Assembly: GCA_012512265.1 (NCBI GenBank)
Contig: JAAZEM010000188.1
Location: forward strand, 36,822 to 100,821
Length of the DNA: 64,000 nucleotides
Direction: 5' to 3'
DNA from: Armatimonadota bacterium
GTDB taxonomy: Bacteria; Armatimonadota; JAAZEB01
Below are positions 57,220-64,000 of this stretch, piece by piece (the first letter of the stretch is position 1; every line of letters begins with the position of its first letter). A program made the translations under genes and the position numbers. The notes under the pieces are model-generated. The model was not told the DNA's origin, searched no databases, and saw nothing but the letters and a program-made list of their open reading frames with translations.

Positions 57220-59565
57220 ATGGGCAAACACCAGGAGAGCATGGATGCAGCGGGGGCGGACGCGCGCCTGCGCCCGGGAAGCCTGGCGCGTCTCGGGAGA
57301 GCGGCAGGCGGTCTCCTCTTCCTCCTGGTGGTTGTGCTCTACCAGGTTCACCTTGCCACGGGGGCTGGGCGCGGGCCGAACGCTCGTGTTCTGTGCGGGC
57401 TGGTGATGCTCCATGCGGTGGCGTTTCTTCTCGCCGATAGAGAGAATCTCCAGCGATGGCTCCGGGGCGGCGCCCTGATCCCGGTCTGGATGGCCCAGGC
57501 GACTGCCGTCGGAGTGGCCGTGTGGCTGACTGGGGGCAGCAGCAGCCCATTTCTCTTTCTCCTCCATCTTCTCGTCTTGGCGGCCGCTCTCACCGCTGGG
57601 GGGCTCGGCGCCGCGGCGGCCGCCGCACTGGCAACCGCTGCCGTTGTGGTCATCGCGGTGAGGCCACCGGGGGACACCGGCTTCGCGCTTCACGATGGGA
57701 TCCACCTGGGAGTGGTGCTGAGCTCGCTGTGGCTCGTGGCCTACCTCGGCCGGCGCATCGTGTGCGATGTTGCCAGCGAGCGCCGGCATCTGGAGAAGGC
57801 GAATGAGACGCTGGCGGCGCGCTATGCGGAGTCGTCACTCCTCTACGCCTTTAGCCATTCGCTTTCGTCTGCTACTAGCCTGGAGCACCTCGCATTGGCC
57901 GCGCTGGACCAGGTCGCTCGCGTGACCGGTTCCCGCATGGCGATGCTTTTCCTCTACCATCGCGAGACGGACGAGTTGACGCTTGAGGCGGCCACGGGTA
58001 TTTCGGAGAGCGCCCTCGCGGCATTGCGGCGCCAGAGCGTCGGTCCGGATGCGCCGGGCGTGGCGGGGCAGGTGGCCTTCAGCCGGGAAGGTCTCTACAT
58101 TCCGGATATGACCGCCTCGGAGGATCTGCACGTGCGGGTGCCCCTGGCGAATCTGATAGGGTGCCGGGGGATATTGGCCGAGCCATTGGTGGCCCGCGGC
58201 CAGCTGATCGGCATCTTGGAGGCGGTCTCCGCCACTCCATTCGCCTTGACCGCGAGTGACCTCCGGCTCTTCCGGGTGCTGTGCAACGATCTGGCACTCG
58301 CCCTCGAGAATATGCGTCTCGCGGTAGAAGCGCAGGACCGCGCGCGCATCGAACGCCTGGTGAACCGGATCAGCCAGCGCATTCAGAGCACGCTGGATGT
58401 CGATACCGTGATGGGGACCGCGGTGCGCGAGCTCTGCGTGGCCGCCGGTGCGAGCCGCTGTCTGATCATGCGCCATCAAGAAGGTGCGCCTGCCACCGTG
58501 ACTCACGAGTATTGCCAGCCGGGTATCGAGCCAGTGGGGGTGGGGCGCGAGCCAGCCGCAGGCGTCTGCCAGCGTGCGCTGGTGACGGATAGCACGGTGA
58601 TCTGCGACGACGTGCTGCACGATCCCGATCTCTCGCCCGAGGATCGCGAGGAACTACTCTCCCTCGGAACGCGCGCGGCCTTGGCTACCGCGCTTCGCCA
58701 TCGCGACCAGATCTTTGGGGCAGTGACCCTCCACGAGTGTGGCCGGCCCCGCCAATGGCGCGACGCGGACGTGGCCCTGGTCGAGACCGTGGCAGGACAG
58801 ATCGCGGTCGGCGTCGAAAACGCTCTTCTGTACGAGGAGACGCGGCGCAAGAGCGAGGAGATCTCCGCCAAGAACCGCGAGCTGGAGGCCTTCGTTTACA
58901 CGGCGTCGCATGATCTGCGCGCGCCCCTCGTCACGATCCAGGGGTTTGCCTCGATCTTGCTCTCCGATCATGGGGATGCGTTGGATGAGGACGCGCATTT
59001 CTATCTCGAGCGCATTCGCACCAACACGGGGCGAATGGAGCGCTTGATTGATGACCTTCTCGAGCTGTCGCGTGCGGGCCGCGCTACCGGACAATTCATG
59101 GATGTTCCCGTGGGCGAGGTGGTCGCTGAAGCGCTCGACGCTCTCCACGCGCGCCTGCGCGAGCGCGAGGTCGAGCTGGTCGTCGCCGACAGCTGGCCCA
59201 CGATTGCCTGTGACCGCGAGCGCCTGCTTCAGGTCTTCACGAATCTGGTGGGCAACGCGGTGAAGTTCCTCGGGCCAGACAACAAGCACCCGCGCATCGA
59301 GCTCGGGTGGTGTGAGCGCGAGGAGAGCGCCGAGTTCTTCGTGCGCGATAACGGGATTGGCATCGAGCCGGATTACCACGAACGGATCTTCGCTGTCTTC
59401 CAGCGGCTGAATGACCTGGAGGGGGTGGAAGGCACCGGGGTTGGCCTGGCAATCGTGAAACGGATCATCGACCTCCACGGGGGCCGGGTCTGGGTCGAGT
59501 CTTCTCGGGGGGAAGGGGCCACTTTCCGCTTCACGCTCCCATGGAGGCGCGAGGCCTCATCGTGA
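57220..59565 (+). CDS. Membrane sensor histidine kinase with GAF domains
   Basis: N-terminal TM helices, two GAF-like regions, FVYTASHDLRAPLVTIQGFASILL, HATPase (NLVGNAVKFLG, RDNGIGIE, GTGVGLAIVKRI). Confidence 0.9.
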   Translation: MGKHQESMDAAGADARLRPGSLARLGRAAGGLLFLLVVVLYQVHLATGAGRGPNARVLCGLVMLHAVAFLLADRENLQRWLRGGALIPVWMAQATAVGVAVWLTGGSSSPFLFLLHLLVLAAALTAGGLGAAAAAALATAAVVVIAVRPPGDTGFALHDGIHLGVVLSSLWLVAYLGRRIVCDVASERRHLEKANETLAARYAESSLLYAFSHSLSSATSLEHLALAALDQVARVTGSRMAMLFLYHRETDELTLEAATGISESALAALRRQSVGPDAPGVAGQVAFSREGLYIPDMTASEDLHVRVPLANLIGCRGILAEPLVARGQLIGILEAVSATPFALTASDLRLFRVLCNDLALALENMRLAVEAQDRARIERLVNRISQRIQSTLDVDTVMGTAVRELCVAAGASRCLIMRHQEGAPATVTHEYCQPGIEPVGVGREPAAGVCQRALVTDSTVICDDVLHDPDLSPEDREELLSLGTRAALATALRHRDQIFGAVTLHECGRPRQWRDADVALVETVAGQIAVGVENALLYEETRRKSEEISAKNRELEAFVYTASHDLRAPLVTIQGFASILLSDHGDALDEDAHFYLERIRTNTGRMERLIDDLLELSRAGRATGQFMDVPVGEVVAEALDALHARLREREVELVVADSWPTIACDRERLLQVFTNLVGNAVKFLGPDNKHPRIELGWCEREESAEFFVRDNGIGIEPDYHERIFAVFQRLNDLEGVEGTGVGLAIVKRIIDLHGGRVWVESSRGEGATFRFTLPWRREASS

Positions 59566-59768
59566 GGGAGCTGGGGCGAACTCGCGAGACAGTGGGACGC
59601 GGGCGGAGCGCGGCTATAGGAAAGTCGTGAAGTGGCCGTTGGATAAGGTGGGAGGGGCAGCGGGAGCTCGCGGGCTCTCGTTCCGGGCGCCGTCGCCGCA
59701 GTGGGTGCGCCGCCCGGTGTGACCCCATGAGTGAGTGGTAGGCGTTCTTTCAGGGAGGAAGAAGCAGT

Positions 59769-60212
59769 TTGAACTCCTCTCCAGCATGCATTCTGTTGGT
59801 CGAGGATGATCCCGACCATGCGATCCTGACGATTCGATCTTTGCGTAAGGCCGGCTTCGAGCAGCAGGTCGTATGGGTGAAGGATGGGCGTGAGGCCCTC
59901 GATTTTATGAATCGGCGTGCGGCCTATGCCGATCCCGCAGTGGCGCCTCGTCCGGACCTGGTGTTGCTCGATCTGAACTTGCCGAAGGTAGATGGCTTGA
60001 GCGTTCTAGAGGAGATCAAGGGCTCGGAAGGCCTGCGCACCATCCCTGTGGTGGTGCTGACGACCTCTCAACGCCAGGATGAGGTGAAGCGCGCCTACGG
60101 CGCTGGCGCCAACTCCTACGTCACGAAGCCGGTGCAGTTCGCCGATTTCTCGGAAAAGATCCGGATGCTGGGTGCCTACTGGTTGTCCACGAGTAGCCTG
60201 CCCGGAAACTGA
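59769..60212 (+). CDS. Single-domain response regulator, Rcp1-like
   Basis: ILLVEDDPDHAILTIRSL, PDLVLLDLNLPKVDGLSVLEEIK, VVLTTSQ, YVTKPV; TTG start. Confidence 0.88.
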   Translation: MNSSPACILLVEDDPDHAILTIRSLRKAGFEQQVVWVKDGREALDFMNRRAAYADPAVAPRPDLVLLDLNLPKVDGLSVLEEIKGSEGLRTIPVVVLTTSQRQDEVKRAYGAGANSYVTKPVQFADFSEKIRMLGAYWLSTSSLPGN

Positions 60213-60330
60213 GCGGGCGAGGCGTGGCCGCGCTCTCACTAGATCCCCAGGATACCTGGCGAGACGCGCGCTGCCGAAAGCATCCGCGATTGTGGCCTGG
60301 CATCAGGCGGGATGGACACCTGCGTCGCTG

Positions 60331-61758
60331 ATGGATGAACTGAGCATCCGACATATTCTGCTGGTCGAGGACAATCCCGATCACGCCATGCTGGCTATGC
60401 GTACGCTCCACCGCCACTTCCGTGACGTCACGATCCAGCTGGCTACGTCTGCCGAGGAGGGGGAGGCGTTGCTCGCTGATGGCGAGTGGGACGCGGCGAT
60501 TGTCGACTATGGATTGCCCCGCGCCAACGGTCTGCAACTCCTGGAATCGGCGCGCGACCGCAGACCGCATCTCCCGATAGTGATGTTGACCGGCCGTGGC
60601 GATGAGCAGACGGCGGTCGCCGCCATGAAGGGCGGCGCGGCCGACTACGTGACCAAGACGGGCGACTATCTGGCGTTGCTGCCGGCGGCGGTGGATGCGG
60701 CCGTGCGGCGCAGCCGTGTCGCTGCCGATCGGGAGCGGCTAGCCAGGGAGTTGGAGCAGCGCAACCGCCATCTGGCCGCCGTGAGCACGGTGGCTGTGGC
60801 AGTCTCTCGCTCGCTGCATCTGGATGAGATGCTCCAGGAGGTCGTCACGCACGTGACGTCGATTTCCGGCCTGCCGGCTGCGCTCTTCCTGCCTGATGGC
60901 CAGAGCACGCGCCTGCGCCTGGCGGCCCATGCGAATCTGGCGCCAGCGATCGTAAGTTGCCTGGAAAACTACGGCCTGCCTGTGCCCCCCGCAGGTGCGA
61001 CGAGCGCAGGGGCTACCGTTCGGGTGGATGCGCTGGCCGGGTTGTCTGTGGAACCACGGTTCTTCTCGCTCGCGGCGGATGGGGAGCCACAAGGACTCCT
61101 GGCGGTCTTTCCAGAGAAGGGAAGGACGCTGGACGCGCCCGAAGCGGAGATGCTCGGGACGTTGGCCCACGTGGTGGGCATGGGCGTTCGCAACAGCCTC
61201 CTCTTCGAGGAGACCCGGTCGCTGTCGCTGCGCGATGAGCTGACCGGATTGGGCAACCGGCGCCTCTTCAACATCAAGCTCCAGAGTGATTTCAACACCG
61301 CCAGGCGCTATGGCACGCGCCTGGCGCTGCTCATGCTTGATATCGACCACTTCAAGGCGATCAACGACTGCTATGGGCATCCATCCGGTGACTGGGTCTT
61401 GAGACGCCTGGCCGCAGTGCTCCTGGAGCGCAGCCGGAGCTCTGATCTCACCTTCCGCTATGGTGGGGAAGAGTTCGCAATGCTCCTGCCGCACACGAGT
61501 GATGAAGCAGCGGTGCGCGTGGCAGAGCGCGTCCGCCGGATCGTGGCCGCGGAAGAGTTTGCCGTGCGCGGCGCCGTCGTCCAGATCACGGTCAGCATCG
61601 GCATTGGCTGCTACCGCGAGGCGATGGCGGATGAGACGGAGCTGATCAACGCGGCCGACCGGGCGCTCTACGGCGCCAAGCAGTCTGGACGCAATCGCGT
61701 GTGTATCTGCGACGGCACCCGGCTACGCCTGGCGGAGACGCCGGCCTCCTCGCGATAG
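60331..61758 (+). CDS. REC-GAF-GGDEF diguanylate cyclase
   Basis: REC ILLVEDNPDHAMLAMRTL; GAF; DELTGLGNRRLFN, LLMLDIDHFKAIND, RYGGEEFAMLLP. Confidence 0.92.
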   Translation: MDELSIRHILLVEDNPDHAMLAMRTLHRHFRDVTIQLATSAEEGEALLADGEWDAAIVDYGLPRANGLQLLESARDRRPHLPIVMLTGRGDEQTAVAAMKGGAADYVTKTGDYLALLPAAVDAAVRRSRVAADRERLARELEQRNRHLAAVSTVAVAVSRSLHLDEMLQEVVTHVTSISGLPAALFLPDGQSTRLRLAAHANLAPAIVSCLENYGLPVPPAGATSAGATVRVDALAGLSVEPRFFSLAADGEPQGLLAVFPEKGRTLDAPEAEMLGTLAHVVGMGVRNSLLFEETRSLSLRDELTGLGNRRLFNIKLQSDFNTARRYGTRLALLMLDIDHFKAINDCYGHPSGDWVLRRLAAVLLERSRSSDLTFRYGGEEFAMLLPHTSDEAAVRVAERVRRIVAAEEFAVRGAVVQITVSIGIGCYREAMADETELINAADRALYGAKQSGRNRVCICDGTRLRLAETPASSR

Positions 61759-61789
61759 CCTCCTCTGCTCCCAGCCCGCGCCCCGTAGC

Positions 61790-62116
61790 CTATCCCAGGC
61801 GCACGGCCGTTCCAGAGACGGAGACCATCAGCATGCCGCCGCCTCCGCCCATCGTGATCGTCTCATAGTCGAGGTCGACCCCCACGACCGCGTCGCCCCC
61901 GAGTCTCAGAGCCTGTTGCTCCATCTCTCTCAGGGCGATCTGTCGCGCGCGCGCCAGTTCTTCCTCGTACTCTGCCGAGCGTCCGCCGACAATATCGCAG
62001 ATCGACGCGAAGAAGTCGCGGAAGATGTTCGTCCCCAGGATCGCCTCTCCGGTGACGATGCCGAGGTAGTGGGTGATCGCTCGCCCCTCAATGGTGGGCG
62101 TGGTCGTCACGAGCAT
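61790..62116 (-). CDS. YbjQ/UPF0145 family protein
   Basis: [54 protein letters not shown]. Confidence 0.88.
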   Translation of the reverse strand: MLVTTTPTIEGRAITHYLGIVTGEAILGTNIFRDFFASICDIVGGRSAEYEEELARARQIALREMEQQALRLGGDAVVGVDLDYETITMGGGGGMLMVSVSGTAVRLG

Positions 62117-62264
62117 TGGTCGCTCCTCTCCAGCTGGAGTGTCTCTCCGCGCTGCTATTCGGCATCGGGCCGCCCATCTCCCCCCGGAGCGCACGTCCCT
62201 GAACCCGTCTCGGAGCGCCCGCCCGCCCGAGCCGCCGCTGGTGAACGAACTTGACCAATAGCTC

Positions 62265-62294
62265 TTGACAGAAACCGCCTGCGTCGTGTAGGAT
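62265..62294 (+). promoter_or_regulatory. Promoter of tRNA-Ser
   Basis: TTGACA-18 nt-TAGGAT upstream of the tRNA. Confidence 0.6.
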
Positions 62295-62305
62295 CTATAT
62301 GGTAT

Positions 62306-62392
62306 GGAAGGGTGGCGGAGTGGTCGATCGCGACTGTCTTGAAAACAGTAGTCCGATGAGGACCGGGGGTTCGAATCCCTCCCCTTCCGCCA
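62306..62392 (+). tRNA. tRNA-Ser (anticodon UGA), CCA encoded
   Basis: Acceptor GGAAGGG/CCCTTCC, anticodon loop CTTGAAA, long variable arm, GTTCGAATC T-loop, terminal CCA. Confidence 0.95.
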
Positions 62393-62738
62393 AATCAAGA
62401 TACATCTCGGTTATCTCCCGTGGCGCGGACGCGCGCGGTTCCATCGTGGAACTCGTGAGGTCGGCGCGTGAACGTGAGAGAAGTCCCCACATCCCCTCTC
62501 TTTGCTATTTGGATCTGCGGCTGGCATCATCCCGCGTGAGATAAGGGTATGAGAGAGGGATTTGTGTGGTGGGCGTCTCCTGCTGGCGTGCCTGCGTGTG
62601 GGAGAGCGAGGGTGACGGGGCGTGGCCAGAGCCCCGTTCGACCTGGGGGAAGAAGCGCCCATGCGGGTGAGAGGCGTTTCCTTCCTGCGTGGGAAGCCCG
62701 CGGGCTTCCGGCCTCCTAGGTGTTGCGAAGGGAGCTCA

Positions 62739-63293
62739 ATGACTCTCCCCATGCATGTCTTGTTTGTTTGTCATGCCAATATGTGTCGGAGCGCGCTGGC
62801 CGAGGGCCTGGCAAAGAAGCTTGCTGAGGAACGCTCTCTCCCAGAGAAGATCCTCTTCCGCTCATCTGGGCTTGCCGCTGAGCCCGGTCGGGGAGCCATG
62901 CCGCAGGCGATCAAGGTCGCGGCGCAGTATGGCGTGGATTTGACAACGCACCAGACGACGCCTCTCACGTTTGGCGTCGCCGATTGGGCCGACTACATGG
63001 TGGCCGCAACGCGTAACCAGAAGCGAGAACTGATCGCGCGGCTTCCCGTGCTGCGCCCTCGCATCTACACCTTCGCCGAGTTTGTCGGCGAGATGACCGG
63101 CCGGCGGCCTCGTTGGCGCGACATCCTCGATCCCGTGGGTGGCAGCGAGCACGATTACCAGCGTTGCGCGCGTCTGATTTACGAATCGCTCGTTTCCGTG
63201 TTCGATGCCCTATCGGGTGTGCAGCCGCGCGAGCGCAGCTTCCTCGAACGTCTGTTTCGCTCGCGGCAGCCCACCAGAGGATTTCCTTTCTGA
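62739..63293 (+). CDS. Low-molecular-weight protein-tyrosine-phosphatase-like protein
   Basis: VLFVCHANMCRSALAEG (CX5R). Start ATG 62739. Confidence 0.8.
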   Translation: MTLPMHVLFVCHANMCRSALAEGLAKKLAEERSLPEKILFRSSGLAAEPGRGAMPQAIKVAAQYGVDLTTHQTTPLTFGVADWADYMVAATRNQKRELIARLPVLRPRIYTFAEFVGEMTGRRPRWRDILDPVGGSEHDYQRCARLIYESLVSVFDALSGVQPRERSFLERLFRSRQPTRGFPF

Positions 63294-63310
63294 CAAAGCG
63301 GGGGGCCTAC

Positions 63311-63943
63311 CTATGACTGTGGCAGTGCCCCCTCGTCGATGCAGCGTGGGTGGATCCGGAAGAAGGCATCCCACCACTCCTGGTAGTCGGCATCCTCTGG
63401 ACCCAGCTCGTTGAACGGACGGCCGTACCGTGTTTGCCACAGCTGAATGAACTCCGCGTGCAACTTGTCGAAGTACGTGTGGCTGCTGGTCCGGAAGTAG
63501 AGGTGCGCCATCTCATCGAGCATGACGATGGCGAGATGCCGTGGGGGCATCTTCAAGCAGACGGTTTGATCTAGGTAGACCATCTGCCCCTCAATGTCGG
63601 CGGCGCCATCCAGGCCAGACACCCCGAACTCATTCTTGCTGGGCGAGCCGAAGTCTACGAAACGGATGCGTCCCTTCTCCAGGAGATAGCGTCCATACTC
63701 CGCCCACTGATCCATGCCGACGCTCTCCAGGATATCGAGGGTCTCCACGACGGCGGCCCGGCGCTGCCCCTCCTCGTGAAGGCGTGCGTTCTGCTCGCCC
63801 GTTGCTCCACCGGTTCCTGCGCCCGAGCCACCGCATCCAAGGAGGGCGACAGCACCGGCGAGCCACACCCATGCAAGGCAGACGGCCAGCCTCCTCCGCC
63901 CTCCCTTTGGCGCTCCTTTGCCGGCACGCATCCGTTGCCACAT
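63311..63943 (-). CDS. Hypothetical lipoprotein
   Basis: LAGAVALLGCGG lipobox; HLAIVMLDEMAHLYFRTSSHTYFDKLHAEF. Confidence 0.55.
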   Translation of the reverse strand: MWQRMRAGKGAPKGGRRRLAVCLAWVWLAGAVALLGCGGSGAGTGGATGEQNARLHEEGQRRAAVVETLDILESVGMDQWAEYGRYLLEKGRIRFVDFGSPSKNEFGVSGLDGAADIEGQMVYLDQTVCLKMPPRHLAIVMLDEMAHLYFRTSSHTYFDKLHAEFIQLWQTRYGRPFNELGPEDADYQEWWDAFFRIHPRCIDEGALPQS

Positions 63944-64000
63944 GCTTCCATTCCTCCTTCACGCCCCGGCTGGGTCTCCACAGGCCTTATCGCGACATCC

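Noticed and set aside
1-64000. rRNA genes, prophage, transposase, toxin-antitoxin or restriction/anti-phage defence genes
   Set aside because: No matching motifs recognised in any frame of the supplied track.

Overview
This is a 64 kb high-GC bacterial chromosome segment. An outer-membrane-type beta-barrel ending in F suggests a diderm. The gene content (Gfo/Idh/MocA, heparinase-like and DUF4091-like families) is compatible with Armatimonadota or another glycan-degrading lineage, but I cannot prove the taxon. Contents: (i) carbohydrate-active and polyol genes: GH36-like alpha-galactosidase, three heparinase II/III-like proteins, other glycosidase-like proteins, three Gfo/Idh/MocA oxidoreductases, and a fusion resembling sorbose-1-P reductase plus sorbitol-6-P dehydrogenase; (ii) a TetR-HlyD-ABC-ABC-ABC2-ABC2 export operon of the YbhGFSR/CecR type; (iii) the housekeeping run rplU-rpmA-obg-proB-acpS; (iv) a kinase / Rcp1-like regulator / diguanylate cyclase signalling cluster; (v) a tRNA-Ser(UGA). 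The strongest unexplained signals are: four copies (two in tandem) of a ~160 bp mobile-element-like repeat with CCCG + hairpin termini that abut stop codons; an HlyD adaptor whose alpha-hairpin is three gapless 97-residue repeats; a ~185 nt promoter-to-terminator structured RNA of no family I recognise; and several long U-tract-less hairpins and phased repeats. No rRNA, CRISPR array, recognisable transposase or phage gene was seen. All calls are from reading the sequence and from memory of families; no searches were run.
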